A DNA stretch of 40,511 bases from Acetobacteraceae bacterium (lineage in GTDB: Bacteria > Pseudomonadota > Alphaproteobacteria > Acetobacterales > Acetobacteraceae), in the NCBI GenBank assembly GCA_027353465.1, contig DAIEHR010000080.1, forward strand, positions 1 through 40,511, written 5' to 3'. A program made the position numbers and the translations under genes. Under the pieces are notes generated by a model that was not told where the DNA came from, did not search any database, and worked only from the letters and a program-made list of their open reading frames with translations. Below are positions 7,551-16,783 of this stretch, piece by piece; position 1 is the stretch's first letter, and each line of letters opens with the position of its first letter.

Positions 7551-8399
7551 CTACTTTCCCTTGGGATGGAGATCGGGCCGCCGTCGCTTTCGCGGGACAG
7601 GTACCGCCGCCTGCGGCATACCAAGCGCGCGGGAAATCAATGTCGCCGCGTTACGTATCTGAGTCTTGAGCCGACAGGTCGCAACGGTCGAGCGGCTGAC
7701 AGGCGCGGCCATCGCCACCGCCGCGACGACGCGCCCCGCTTCGTCGATCAACGGCGCGGCGAAGCCGGAGACTTCGGTGGATACCTCGCCCTGCGTGACC
7801 GCCACGCCCTCTTCGCGGATCCGTGCGAGCAGCGGGCGCAGCGCCGCGGCTTGCGTGACCGTCAACGGCGTCAGCGGCACGAGGTCGGTGTCCCACAGAT
7901 AGGCTTCGATCTCCTCCTCGGGCAAACTCGCCAACAGGACCCTTCCGGCGGCGGAGCAATACAGCGGCCGCGAGGTGCCCAGCGGCACGGTGTAGCGGAT
8001 CGAATTGGCGCTCTCGACTTTCTCCACATAGATCGCGCGGTGTGTTTCCCGGTCCAGCAGCGCGATCAGCACCGTTTCTCCCGCCTGCCGGGCCAGGTCC
8101 TCCATGAAGGGGCGCGCTATCCGCGTCAGGGATATCGCGGGCGTCAGTGCCAGCCCCAGCCGGTGGGCTTCCGGGCCCAGCAGGTATTTTCCGCCTCCTT
8201 GCAAGACGTACCCGCCGCCGGCCAGTGCCCGGAGCAACGCCAGCAGGCTGCTTTTGGGTGCGTCGGCGTGCTCGCTCAACCGAGCCAGGCTGATTCCTTC
8301 GGGGAAGGAGGCGATGTGGCTCAGCAGCCGCAATGTTCGCAGTGCCGCCCGAGGCCCGCTGTCCAGCGCCGTCGCGTCTTTCAGAGTGGAGGAGGCCAT
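7551..8399 (-). CDS. IclR-family transcriptional regulator embedded in the operon
   Basis: The 282-residue protein has an N-terminal winged helix (LRLLSHIASFPEGISLARLS, then APKSSLLALLRAL) and an IclR effector domain: YVEKVESANSIRY, PLYCSAAGRVLLA and REEGVAVTQGEVSTEVSGFAAPLID. IclR proteins bind small acids or their CoA derivatives and regulate nearby catabolic operons. It lies five bases after one CoA-transferase gene and four before its paralogue, all leftward, so it is co-transcribed with its likely targets instead of being divergent as is usual. Its C-terminus is rich in Arg and Lys. The family assignment is firm; the ligand and operator were not identified. Confidence 0.88.
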   Translation of the reverse strand: MASSTLKDATALDSGPRAALRTLRLLSHIASFPEGISLARLSEHADAPKSSLLALLRALAGGGYVLQGGGKYLLGPEAHRLGLALTPAISLTRIARPFMEDLARQAGETVLIALLDRETHRAIYVEKVESANSIRYTVPLGTSRPLYCSAAGRVLLASLPEEEIEAYLWDTDLVPLTPLTVTQAAALRPLLARIREEGVAVTQGEVSTEVSGFAAPLIDEAGRVVAAVAMAAPVSRSTVATCRLKTQIRNAATLISRALGMPQAAVPVPRKRRRPDLHPKGK

Positions 8400-8404
8400 C
8401 GGCG

Positions 8405-9670
8405 CTAGCCCTGTTCGACGCTGCCGGGCGGCCCCGAACCGGCGGGCACCTGCTTGCCCACGGCCACGACGCGCCTTTCAACCCAGTCATCGATCTGCTC
8501 CGAAGTGAAGCCGGCTTCCAGCAACACGTCCTGGGTATGCTCGCCCAGCATCGGCGGCGGCATCCGCACGCGCCGGTCCTGGCCGTCCGTACGCAGCGGG
8601 ATGCTGATGCTGTTCAGCGCTCCATAGCGCGGGTGCTGGTAGGGCTGAACGATGCCGCGGTCAGCGACGTGCGGAAAAGCCAGTACTGTCTCTACTGGAT
8701 TGATCGGCGCGTTGGGCACTCCAGCCGCGGTCAAGATGGCGACCCATTCCGCCACCGTCTTCCGCCGCAGCCGATCGCCGACCAGTGCCACCGTCGCTTC
8801 GAAATTGCGAACCCGGTCAGCGTTGGTGCGATAGCGCGGATCGTCGGCGTGGGCGTCGAGGCCCGCCGCCGCGCACAGCCGTTGCCAAAGCCTGTCGCTG
8901 CCCACACCCAGCATGATGTAATCGTCGGCCGCCTGGAACGCCTGATACGGACACAGCGATTCGTGACCCGATCCGGCCTTGCGCGGTGGCTCGCCGGTCA
9001 ACCACCAAGTCTGTGCGCTATAGGCGAGAAACGCCATGGCGGTGTCGAACAACGAGACTTCCAGGAAGCGCCCCTCGCCGGTGCGATCGCGCTCGCGAAG
9101 CGCGGCGAGAATGCCGATCACGGCCCACAGGCCGGTGGTCTGATCCAGCGGCGAGAACGGGCTGCGCACCGGCATGCCGCCCTTTTCTCCGGTGATGCCC
9201 ATGATCCCGCTCGCCGCCTGCAGCATCATGTCATAACCCGGCAGGTCCGAAAGCGGCCCGGTGCGGCCGTAGCCCGATATGCTGACATAGATGATTCCCG
9301 GACGCCGTGCCCGAACCTGCTCGTAGCCGAAGCCCAGCCGGTCAATGGTTCCTTCTCGATAGCTTTCAAGGAAGATATCGGCGGTATCGAGCAGCCGGCC
9401 AACGATCTCGCGGCCCTCGGGGGTTTTCAGATCGACCGCCACGCTGCGCTTGTTGCGGTTGACGCTGAGAAAAATAGCCCCATCCCGCCCGTCGCCGGCG
9501 AACGGCGGCCACCCCCTCGTATCGTCGCCAGTCCCGGTTGGCTCCACCTTGATCACGTCCGCGCCGAGGTCGGCCAGGCACTGGCTACAGGTCGGTCCCG
9601 CCAGCACTTTGCCCAGGTCCAGCACGCGCACGCCTCGCAGCGGCAGGAAGCCCTCCGCCTTGGCACTCAT
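8405..9670 (-). CDS. Class III (CaiB/Frc family) CoA-transferase
   Basis: The 421-residue protein has VRVLDLGKVLAGPTCSQ, GADVIKVEPTGTGDD, NRNKRSVAVDLKTPEG, ISGYGRTGPLSDLPGY, SPLDQTTG with the catalytic Asp, and LGEHTQDVL near the end. Its ATG overlaps the stop of the upstream ligase by four bases (ATGA, 9667-9670), indicating translational coupling. The close resemblance to the protein at 6320-7546 suggests the two arose by duplication; they may form a heteromeric enzyme or handle two acids. The nearby AMP-ligase provides a second way of loading CoA. The donor, possibly succinyl-CoA, and the acceptor are not determined. Confidence 0.88.
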   Translation of the reverse strand: MSAKAEGFLPLRGVRVLDLGKVLAGPTCSQCLADLGADVIKVEPTGTGDDTRGWPPFAGDGRDGAIFLSVNRNKRSVAVDLKTPEGREIVGRLLDTADIFLESYREGTIDRLGFGYEQVRARRPGIIYVSISGYGRTGPLSDLPGYDMMLQAASGIMGITGEKGGMPVRSPFSPLDQTTGLWAVIGILAALRERDRTGEGRFLEVSLFDTAMAFLAYSAQTWWLTGEPPRKAGSGHESLCPYQAFQAADDYIMLGVGSDRLWQRLCAAAGLDAHADDPRYRTNADRVRNFEATVALVGDRLRRKTVAEWVAILTAAGVPNAPINPVETVLAFPHVADRGIVQPYQHPRYGALNSISIPLRTDGQDRRVRMPPPMLGEHTQDVLLEAGFTSEQIDDWVERRVVAVGKQVPAGSGPPGSVEQG

Positions 9671-11652
9671 GGCCCGGCTCCCTCGGCGGCACGGCTGGCC
9701 CGGATCGCCTCGACCGTCTCGGGATTGACCAAGGAGGAGAGGTCTCCCGGATCGCGATCCAGACAGGCAGCCCGAACAACCCGCCGCATGATCTTCATGT
9801 TCCTGGTTTTCGGCAGGTCGTCCACCGCCATGACAAGCTTCGGGCGGTACGGCACGCCAAGGCCAGCGACCACGGCGGCGGCCAGTTCCTCACGCAGCGC
9901 CAAGGTCCAGGTAAGGCCGGGCATCGGCACGACGATGCAGCCGACCGCCTCGCCCTTGGTCTCGTCGGGCAGGCCGATCACCGCGCATTCGGCCACCTTG
10001 CCGGTCGCCATCAGCAGGGTCTCGATCTCCGACGGGCCGGTGCGCTTACCGGCAATCTTCAGCGTGTCGTCGCTGCGTCCCAGGATGAACCAGTAGCCGT
10101 CTGCTTCCCGCCTCGCCCAGTCGCCATGCCGCCACAGGCCGGGAATGTCGCGCCAGTAACTGCCCAGGTAGCGCTCCCGATCATGCCAAAGGCCGCGCGT
10201 CAGGCCCGGCGACGGACCGCGGATCACCAGTTCGCCGACCGTGCCGTCCGGTATCGGATGGCCCGCCCCATCCGTGACATCGGCCTGCATACCGGGAATG
10301 GCTCGGCTGAAGGCGCAAGGGCGAAGGGGCAGCACCACCGGGCAGCCCAGGATCCCGCCGCCCACTTCGGTGCCGCCGGAATAGTTCAGTATCGGCACCC
10401 GGCGCGCGCACACCTTATCGAAGGTCCAGTGCCAAGCGTCCGGCGTCCACACCTCTCCGGTCGAGGCGACCACGCGCAGTGACCCGAGATCGTGGCGTTC
10501 GATCCCGCCGCCGCCGTCTTTCATGAAGCCACGAACGGTCGTGGGCGCCAGCCCCAGGAACGAGACACGGTGGTCGGCAACCAGCCGCCACATGCGGCCC
10601 GCGTCGGGATAGTCGGGCGCGCCTTCCGCCAGCAGCAGCGATGCGCCCATCAGCGGCACACCGACCGCGCAAAGCGGGCCGACCAGCCAGCCCATGTCGC
10701 TCAGCCATAGCAGCCGGTCGGTCGGCCGCAGATCCATGACCAGACCGAGATCGGCCACCAGCTTCGCCGCGAAGCCGCAATGCGTATGGACCGTGCCTTT
10801 CGGGCGGCCGGTGGTGCCGGAGGTGTACATCAGCATCATCGGCGCGTCCGCCGGCATCTGTTCGGTCGGCGCATCCTCCCGCCGGCCGGCGGTGAGTTCG
10901 TGGTACCAGTGATCGCGCGGGGTGGACCACGGCACCTGGGAGCCCAGGCGGCGGACCACGACCACATTGCGAATCGCCGGCAGTTCGGCGACAGCCTCGT
11001 CCAGCACCGACTTCATCTCGACGGTCCGGCCGCGCCGCAACGTCGCATCGGCGGTGATCACCGCCACTGCGCCGGCATCGCGCAGCCGACCGGCCAGGGC
11101 CGCAGCGCCGAAGCCCGAGAACAGTGGCAGGATGACGCCGCCGATCTTGGCCACAGCCAGCACCGCCGACACCGCCTCGGGCAGCGCGGGCATGTAAAGG
11201 CCGACGACGTCGCCCGGCCTATGGCCAAGGGCTCGCAAACCATCCGCCAGACGGCTTACGTCCGCGGCGAGTTCGGCGTAGCTCCATTGCCGGATCGCGC
11301 CGTCCTCGCCTTCCCAGACGACTGCGTTGCGTTCCCATCGCTCGGTGTCCCGATACCGGTCGAGGCAGTTCAGCGCGACGTTCGTCAGCCCGCCGTCGCA
11401 CCAGCGCGCGAAGGGCGCCCCTGCGGACTCGTCCAACAGCGTGTCGTATGGACGATGGAACGCCAGCCGGCCGAGAACGGCGCCCCAAAACCATTCGGGG
11501 TCGGAATCGGCCCGCCGAAGCAGGGCATCATAGTCCGTCACCCCTTGTTCGCGCATGAACAACGCGACGTTGCTTCCGGTCAGCAGTTCGCGCGAGGGAT
11601 GCCAGACCGGCCGCGCACCTTTCTCCTGGGCTGCCGGCAGAGGCTCTGTCAT
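9667..11652 (-). CDS. AMP-forming acyl-CoA synthetase of the acetyl-/acetoacetyl-CoA synthetase type
   Basis: The 661-residue protein begins with an ACAS-type N-terminal domain (VWHPSRELL) and then an AMP-binding domain: MYTSGTTGRPKGT (P-loop), NYSGGTEVGGG, WRHGDWARREADGYWF and GRSDDTLKIAGKR. The C-terminal lysine that drives adenylation is kept in KTRNMKIMRR, although the usual SGK is NMK. Family members join a short acid to CoA with ATP going to AMP. Beside an HMG-CoA-lyase-like gene, a role in activating acetoacetate or a similar released acid is attractive but unproven. It starts at the ATG at 11652, overlapping the MaoC stop by four bases, and ends overlapping the next CoA-transferase start. 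Confidence 0.82.
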   Translation of the reverse strand: MTEPLPAAQEKGARPVWHPSRELLTGSNVALFMREQGVTDYDALLRRADSDPEWFWGAVLGRLAFHRPYDTLLDESAGAPFARWCDGGLTNVALNCLDRYRDTERWERNAVVWEGEDGAIRQWSYAELAADVSRLADGLRALGHRPGDVVGLYMPALPEAVSAVLAVAKIGGVILPLFSGFGAAALAGRLRDAGAVAVITADATLRRGRTVEMKSVLDEAVAELPAIRNVVVVRRLGSQVPWSTPRDHWYHELTAGRREDAPTEQMPADAPMMLMYTSGTTGRPKGTVHTHCGFAAKLVADLGLVMDLRPTDRLLWLSDMGWLVGPLCAVGVPLMGASLLLAEGAPDYPDAGRMWRLVADHRVSFLGLAPTTVRGFMKDGGGGIERHDLGSLRVVASTGEVWTPDAWHWTFDKVCARRVPILNYSGGTEVGGGILGCPVVLPLRPCAFSRAIPGMQADVTDGAGHPIPDGTVGELVIRGPSPGLTRGLWHDRERYLGSYWRDIPGLWRHGDWARREADGYWFILGRSDDTLKIAGKRTGPSEIETLLMATGKVAECAVIGLPDETKGEAVGCIVVPMPGLTWTLALREELAAAVVAGLGVPYRPKLVMAVDDLPKTRNMKIMRRVVRAACLDRDPGDLSSLVNPETVEAIRASRAAEGAGP

Positions 11653-12128
11653 TCGACGGCTTCCTTGGGCGTGCAAAGCATCAAGGCCAGCCGCCGTACC
11701 CTCGCAACAAGTTCTTCCTTTTGGTTGTAGCCACGGGTCTCGAACTCCACGATCCCGGTGCCGGGACGGGATTTCGATTCACGGCAGCTGATCACTTCCG
11801 TTTCGGCGCGCAGCGTGTCGCCGATGCGGACCGGCGCGGGAAACGTCACTTCACCGAAACCGAGATTACCGAGCGTCGTGCCCAGCGTCAGTTCGCCGAC
11901 GCCGACGCCGACGATGAGGCCCAGTGTGTAGATGCTGTTGACGATACGCGAACCAAACATCGTGTCCCGGGAGAATTCGTCATCGAGGTGCAATGGCTGC
12001 GGATTATGCGTCAGGGCGCAAAACAGCGTATTGTCGGCATCGGTCACCGTGCGAGTGATCGCGTGGCGGAAAATATCGCCGGGATGTAACTCTTCCAAAT
12101 ACTTTCCGCGCGGCGGCTGGTGGATCAT
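11649..12128 (-). CDS. MaoC-type hotdog hydratase, itaconyl/mesaconyl-CoA hydratase-like
   Basis: The 159-residue single hotdog domain carries the helix motif ALTHNPQPLHLDDEF at about residues 38-52. The usual TGDxNPxH active-site loop reads THNPQPLH here, so the catalytic His (47) is kept while the Asp position is Asn (42). Short MaoC proteins with an HNP loop are often found with a CitE-type lyase and a CaiB transferase; in itaconate degradation the trio is CoA-transferase, itaconyl-CoA hydratase and citramalyl-CoA lyase. The CitE-like gene lies 23 bases upstream here. The inferred role is hydration of a 2-methylene or methyl-branched dicarboxylyl-CoA. It could be an inactive or differently reacting relative. 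Confidence 0.78.
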   Translation of the reverse strand: MIHQPPRGKYLEELHPGDIFRHAITRTVTDADNTLFCALTHNPQPLHLDDEFSRDTMFGSRIVNSIYTLGLIVGVGVGELTLGTTLGNLGFGEVTFPAPVRIGDTLRAETEVISCRESKSRPGTGIVEFETRGYNQKEELVARVRRLALMLCTPKEAVE

Positions 12129-12151
12129 CGGTTTTCTCCTGTCGATCGAAA

Positions 12152-13027
12152 TTACTTGGCGCCGCCATGCGCCAGCGCGATGATTTCCCGGGCGGTCCGC
12201 ACATGCGCCAGGTCGATGTGCTCGCCTTCGTAGATGATCGCGCCGCGGCTGGCCTTGGTCGCCTCCTCATAGGCATGCACCATGCCCTCATAATAGGCGA
12301 TCTCCTGCGATGAGGGGCTATAGGTTTCGTTGACGACCGGGACGTTGCTGGGGTGCAGCACGAACTCGCCGACGAAACCCAGCTCGCGATGCTTCAGCGC
12401 CGACTGGCGGAGCCCGTCCAGGTCGCGGATATCCTGCCATAATCCGCCCAGCGGCAGCTTGCCTGCAGCGCGCGCGGCAATCACCGCGGCCGATTTCAGG
12501 TGCAGCGTTTCCATCCCCTCGGGCGTCCACTGGTAGCCGACCGAGCGCTGCACATCGCCATTGCGGGCGCTGACCCCGGCGATCATGCCGACCCGGGCGT
12601 GCCGGGCGATTTCGTAGGCGAATTGGATGGACCGCGCGGTTTCCAGCGTCGCCACCAACATCGTGCCGCCCTGGGGACGGCCGTTTCGCAATTCGGCTTC
12701 CGACAGCATGGCCGAGATGGTCTCGATATCCTCCGGCCCCTCTGGCTTGGGCAGTACGATGCCCTCAAGCCCCTCGGTCACCACCGCCAGGATATCTTCA
12801 AAACTATATAGGAATGGACTGCGATTGATGCGCACATGCACCCGCTGGCCGGCACGGGCTAGGCCGGCGATTCGACGGTGAGCGATGTCGCGGGCCTGCG
12901 CCTTGCCGTCCTCGGGCACGCTGTCTTCCAGATCCAGGATGATCGCATCGGCGCCATAGCCGGGCACCTTATCGATCCAGGATTCCCGGATCGAGGGGAC
13001 GAAAAGAAACGAGCGGATCGGCTTCAT
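12152..13027 (-). CDS. CitE/HpcH-family acyl-CoA lyase (malyl-/citramalyl-CoA lyase-like)
   Basis: The 291-residue TIM-barrel protein starts RSFLFVPSIRESWIDK and continues GADAIILDLEDSVP, where the acidic residues bind Mg, then VRINRSPF, GIVLPKPEGPEDIE and ATLETARSI, with its conserved Glu. Family members cleave 3-hydroxy-acyl-CoAs such as malyl-, beta-methylmalyl- or citramalyl-CoA to acetyl-/propionyl-CoA and glyoxylate or pyruvate. The length fits the stand-alone lyases. With the MaoC gene 23 bases downstream and the dehydrogenase 31 bases upstream in one leftward run, it probably performs the carbon-carbon cleavage after hydration. Which hydroxy-acyl-CoA is cut cannot be told from sequence. 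Confidence 0.85.
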   Translation of the reverse strand: MKPIRSFLFVPSIRESWIDKVPGYGADAIILDLEDSVPEDGKAQARDIAHRRIAGLARAGQRVHVRINRSPFLYSFEDILAVVTEGLEGIVLPKPEGPEDIETISAMLSEAELRNGRPQGGTMLVATLETARSIQFAYEIARHARVGMIAGVSARNGDVQRSVGYQWTPEGMETLHLKSAAVIAARAAGKLPLGGLWQDIRDLDGLRQSALKHRELGFVGEFVLHPSNVPVVNETYSPSSQEIAYYEGMVHAYEEATKASRGAIIYEGEHIDLAHVRTAREIIALAHGGAK

Positions 13028-13058
13028 GGGTAGGATCCTGTTCGCGCGGCGATGGGCC

Positions 13059-14225
13059 TCAATAAGATTTGGGCAGGCCCAGCACTTTTTCCGCGATGTT
13101 GGAGAGGATAAGTTGCGGGGTGACCGGGGCGATGCGGACCAACAGCGCCTCGCGCAGTAGCCGTTCCACATGAAATTCCTTGGCGTAGCCGTAGCCGCCA
13201 TGGGTAAGCTGCGCGGTCTGGCAGGTATCGACGGCGGCCTGCGCAGCCAGCAGCTTGGCCGCGTTCGCCTCCGGCCCGCAGGGCTGCCCGCTGTCGTAGA
13301 GGGCGCCGGCGCGGTACACCATCAGGCGCGCCGCCTCGAGTTGCGCCCAACATAGCGCCAGAGGGTGCTGGACGCCCTGATTTTGGCCGATGGGCCGGCC
13401 GAATACCACGCGATCGCGCGCATAGCGCGCGGCGCGGAATAGCGCCGACCGGCCGATGCCCACCGCCTCGGCACCCACCAGCACGCGCTCGGGGTTCATG
13501 CCGTGCAGGATGTAGTGGAAGCCGTTGTCTTCCTCGCCGATCCGGTCCTCCTCCGGGACTTCCAGACCATCTATGAACAGCTCGTTCGAGTCGACCGCCT
13601 TGCGGCCCATCTTTTCAATCTCTCGGACTTCGATCCGGCTGCGGTCGAGCTTCGTATAGAACAGGCTGAGACCGCCAGTCGCCTTGCGCACCTGATCGAT
13701 CGGGGTGGTGCGCGCCAGGATTAGCATGTTGTCGGCCACCTGGGCGGTGGATATCCATATCTTCCGTCCGGAGATGATATAGCGCTTGCCGTCCCGCACC
13801 GCCTTGGTGGTCAGTTTGGTGGTATTAAGACCAGCGTCGGGTTCCGTAACGGCGAAGCAGGCCTTGACCTCGCCCCTGATCAGCGGCGGCAGCATGCGCT
13901 GCTTCTGCTCCGGCGTGCCAAACACCACGACCGGGTGCAAACCAAAGATATTCATGTGAACCGACGACGCGGCCGACATGCCGCCGCCTGTTTCGGCGAT
14001 GGTCTGCATCAGCAGCGCGGCCTCGGTGATGCCAAGGCCAGCGCCGCCGTATTCCTCGGGCATCGCGATGCCAAGCCAGCCGCCATCGGCCACGGCGCGG
14101 TAGAAATCCTCGGGAAAGCCGCCCTCCCGGTCGCGGGTCAGCCAGTAACGATCATCGAACCGGGCGCAGAGCGCGTTCACCGCGTCCACGATTTCCCGGC
14201 GAGCCGGCGTCATATCGAAATCCAT
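13059..14225 (-). CDS. Acyl-CoA dehydrogenase with an atypical catalytic region
   Basis: The 388-residue protein has the standard ACAD layout: an N-terminal helical domain (MPEEYGGAGLG), a beta-domain with CFAVTEPDAGLNTT and ISGRKIWIST, and a C-terminal helical domain with RVVFGRPIGQNQGVQH and THGGYGYAKEFHVERLLREA. Where most ACADs have the catalytic Glu in an EGT motif near the C-terminus, this protein reads RIAPVTPQLIL, so the base must lie elsewhere, for example on helix G (ERVLVGAEAVG), or the chemistry differs. It has FAD-dependent alpha,beta-desaturase ancestry. It sits 31 bases before the CitE gene and 90 after the CoA-transferase gene. Confidence 0.85.
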   Translation of the reverse strand: MDFDMTPARREIVDAVNALCARFDDRYWLTRDREGGFPEDFYRAVADGGWLGIAMPEEYGGAGLGITEAALLMQTIAETGGGMSAASSVHMNIFGLHPVVVFGTPEQKQRMLPPLIRGEVKACFAVTEPDAGLNTTKLTTKAVRDGKRYIISGRKIWISTAQVADNMLILARTTPIDQVRKATGGLSLFYTKLDRSRIEVREIEKMGRKAVDSNELFIDGLEVPEEDRIGEEDNGFHYILHGMNPERVLVGAEAVGIGRSALFRAARYARDRVVFGRPIGQNQGVQHPLALCWAQLEAARLMVYRAGALYDSGQPCGPEANAAKLLAAQAAVDTCQTAQLTHGGYGYAKEFHVERLLREALLVRIAPVTPQLILSNIAEKVLGLPKSY

Positions 14226-14315
14226 GGCCTTCCTCCCGCGCTATATCTTCCAGGCCGTTCGGCGACAGTTACCCGGAGTATTCGAAAATCAGAACACCAT
14301 GCCTAAATTCGAACG

Positions 14316-15548
14316 TCAAGCCGGCGGATCAGCCACTCCGCCTGATGCCGCGCGCATAGCGATGACGCCGCGCGCCGCCAGATCGTTCAGCGTGGGGTCG
14401 TCGAGGCCGAGCACCCCACCCAGCACCGATCGCGTGTGCTCGCCCAACAGAGGTGGATTGGTCGGCGTCACTGGAGGCGTGCCGCGCAGCCGCAGCGGCG
14501 AGGCCACCACTGCCACTTCGCCGGCCGTGGGATGCGGAATATGCTGAACCATACCGCGCGCCAGCACTTCAGGCGCGCCCAGCGCCTCGGGTAGTCCGCG
14601 CACCGTGCCGGCCGGAACGTCGGCCTTCACCAAGGCCGCCACCCAGGCTTCGGCAGGCCGCGTGGCGAAGATCTCCGACAGGATCGGCACCAGCGTGGCG
14701 CGGTTGCGCTGGCGGTCCTGATTGCGGCGGAAGCGCTCGTCATCGGCCAGTTCTGGCCGGCCGATCACGTCGCGGCACAGGAGGGCGAACTGGCGGTCGT
14801 TGCCACAGCCCAGCACGAACCCAGTATCGCTGCCGTGGAATATACCGTACGGCACCACGGTGGGATGCTGGTTGCCCAACCGGCGCGGCACATGGCCGCC
14901 GTTCAACCAACCGCTTCCCAGATTCACCAGCATGGCCAAGCCGCTGTCCAGCAGCGCGATATCGATGAACTGGCCCTTGCCGTCGCGCTCCCGCGCGAAC
15001 AGCGCCGCCAGGATGGCCTGTGTCGCGTTCATGCCGGTGGCGATGTCGGTGATCGCCACGCCATGCTTCAGCGGATCCCCCTCCGGCGTGCCGGTAATCG
15101 ACATGAGCCCGCTTTCGGCCTGAATGACCGCATCGTATCCCGGATCGGCCGCGCGCGGGCTGTCTCGCCCATAGCCGGACACCGAGCAGTAGATCAGGCG
15201 GGGATTGAGGGCGTGCAACGCTTCCCAGCCCAGGCCGATCCGCTCCAGCGTGCCCAGGCGCATGTTCTCAATCAGGACATCCGCCCGCTGTGCCAGGCCG
15301 CGCAGTATCGCAATGCCATCGGGGGCCTTCATGTCCAGCGCGATGCTGCGTTTGTTGCGGTTCGTGCAAAGGTAATAGGTCGATTCGCCGCCGATTTCCG
15401 GCGGACGCCAGGTGCGGGTGTCGTCGCCGGTAACGGGGTGTTCGATCTTCCATATCTCGGCACCGAGGTCGCCGAGCGTCATCGCCGCCCACGGGCCCGC
15501 CAGAACGCGGGTGAGGTCGAGAACCTTGATGCCGGCCAACGGTGGCAT
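14316..15548 (-). CDS. Class III (CaiB/Frc family) CoA-transferase
   Basis: The 410-residue protein opens IKVLDLTRVLAGPWAAM and continues with GAEIWKIEHPVTGDDTR, NRNKRSIALDMKAPDG, VSGYGRDSPRA, VAITDIATGMNATQ (catalytic Asp) and LLGEHTRSVL. This variant has the GDDTR and ITDIATG signatures common in succinyl-CoA:dicarboxylate transferases, so a dicarboxylic acceptor is plausible. I start at ATG 15548, nine bases after AGGA; the frame stays open further upstream but without a good site. It is 80 bases downstream of one dehydrogenase and 90 upstream of another, in the same leftward unit. Substrate unknown. Confidence 0.87.
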   Translation of the reverse strand: MPPLAGIKVLDLTRVLAGPWAAMTLGDLGAEIWKIEHPVTGDDTRTWRPPEIGGESTYYLCTNRNKRSIALDMKAPDGIAILRGLAQRADVLIENMRLGTLERIGLGWEALHALNPRLIYCSVSGYGRDSPRAADPGYDAVIQAESGLMSITGTPEGDPLKHGVAITDIATGMNATQAILAALFARERDGKGQFIDIALLDSGLAMLVNLGSGWLNGGHVPRRLGNQHPTVVPYGIFHGSDTGFVLGCGNDRQFALLCRDVIGRPELADDERFRRNQDRQRNRATLVPILSEIFATRPAEAWVAALVKADVPAGTVRGLPEALGAPEVLARGMVQHIPHPTAGEVAVVASPLRLRGTPPVTPTNPPLLGEHTRSVLGGVLGLDDPTLNDLAARGVIAMRAASGGVADPPA

Positions 15549-15628
15549 GTCTTGAAATCCTGTGGTGGCAGAGACAGAGGGCCGCGCCCGCCCGGTCGCG
15601 CGGGTCGCGGCGGGGAACCGGAAGCCGC

Positions 15629-16771
15629 TTAGCCGGCCATCATCGCCCGGGCGATGATGGTACGCTGGATCTGCGACGTGCCGCCGCCGATGGTGGATTG
15701 GATGCCCTCGCGCAGGTAGCGTTCCATGTCGGCCTCGGGCAACATCGAATGGCCGCCCAGGATCTGCATCCCGTGGCGGGAGACGAATTGCAACGTCTCC
15801 GATCCGAACAGCTTCGCCATTGCCACTTCCTTGTCGCACGGCTCGCCCCTGGTCGCCATCTCCGCGGCGCGGTAGGCCAGGAGCCGGGCGGCATCGACCT
15901 GCGTCTGCATATCGGCGAGCATGTGCTTGATGACCTGGAACTCGGCGATCGGCCGGCCGAACTGCTCCCGCTGCTGGGCATAGCGCAGCGCGGTGTCCAC
16001 CACCGTCTGGGCATTGCCGACATAGGCGGCGGCGATTGCAATCCGCTCCAGCCGCAGATTGGCGCCGATGATTTCCCATCCCTGGCCGGCGGCGCCAAGA
16101 CGGTTTGCCTCCGGCACCTTGGCATCGTCCACGAAGATTTCGGTGGTTCCCGTCGCCCGCCGCGACAAGGTGGGCAAACGCCTTATGTCCAGACCCGGCG
16201 TGTTATTGGGGACCAACAGCACGGACAGGCCCTGATGCTTGGGAGCGGCCGGATCGGTGCGGACCAGCATCGCGATCACCACGTCCCGTGCCGCCGCGCC
16301 GCTGCACCAGAGCTTCTGACCGCGGATCACGTACTCGCCGTTTTCCAGCGTCGCGCGGGTGCGGGTCGATGCGGCGTCGGACCCGGCGGACGGTTCCGAG
16401 ATCGAAATCGAGAAGCGCCGCTCCCCCTTCATGAACGGGTCGAGATAGTCCAGCTTTTGTTGCTTGCTGCCGAAGCGGACGACATTCATCGCGGTGAAGG
16501 TCGGCACCGCGATCGCGGCGGCGAAATCGAAGCCGTATTTACCGATCGCTTCGCACATGATCGCATAGTCGAAGATGGACGCGCCGTTGCCGCCATATTC
16601 TTCCGGGATTAGCAACTGTAGCCACCCCGCCTTGGCCAACTTGGCATATCCCTCGTACGGGTACTCCCGCTCCATGTCGCATTTGCGGATGTATTCGAGC
16701 GTGATCTCCTCATCCATGAAACGATGCACGGTCTCGCGCCACATCTTCTGGTCGTCGCTCAGGAAATTCAT
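15629..16771 (-). CDS. Acyl-CoA dehydrogenase (EGT glutamate replaced by glycine)
   Basis: The 380-residue ACAD has IPEEYGGNGASIFD, ISISEPSAGSDAAST, IRGQKLWCSG, REQFGRPIAEFQVIKH and GGHSMLPEADMERYLRE. In the C-terminal STIGGGTSQIQR the residue that is normally the catalytic Glu of EGT is Gly (about position 363). Dehydrogenases of the isovaleryl-CoA/long-chain type take the base from helix G instead, and here LRLERIAIAAAYVG contains a candidate Glu. That points to branched or bulky acyl-CoAs. The gene is second in the leftward unit, 12 bases after the MaoC gene, so it should respond to the operator at 17278-17291. Confidence 0.86.
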   Translation of the reverse strand: MNFLSDDQKMWRETVHRFMDEEITLEYIRKCDMEREYPYEGYAKLAKAGWLQLLIPEEYGGNGASIFDYAIMCEAIGKYGFDFAAAIAVPTFTAMNVVRFGSKQQKLDYLDPFMKGERRFSISISEPSAGSDAASTRTRATLENGEYVIRGQKLWCSGAAARDVVIAMLVRTDPAAPKHQGLSVLLVPNNTPGLDIRRLPTLSRRATGTTEIFVDDAKVPEANRLGAAGQGWEIIGANLRLERIAIAAAYVGNAQTVVDTALRYAQQREQFGRPIAEFQVIKHMLADMQTQVDAARLLAYRAAEMATRGEPCDKEVAMAKLFGSETLQFVSRHGMQILGGHSMLPEADMERYLREGIQSTIGGGTSQIQRTIIARAMMAG

Positions 16772-16783
16772 GTGCGGGTTCCC

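Noticed and set aside
8333-10096. A 587-codon open frame on the plus strand
   Set aside because: It runs antisense to the IclR, CoA-transferase and ligase genes, has no family motif, and reflects high GC at third positions of the real genes.
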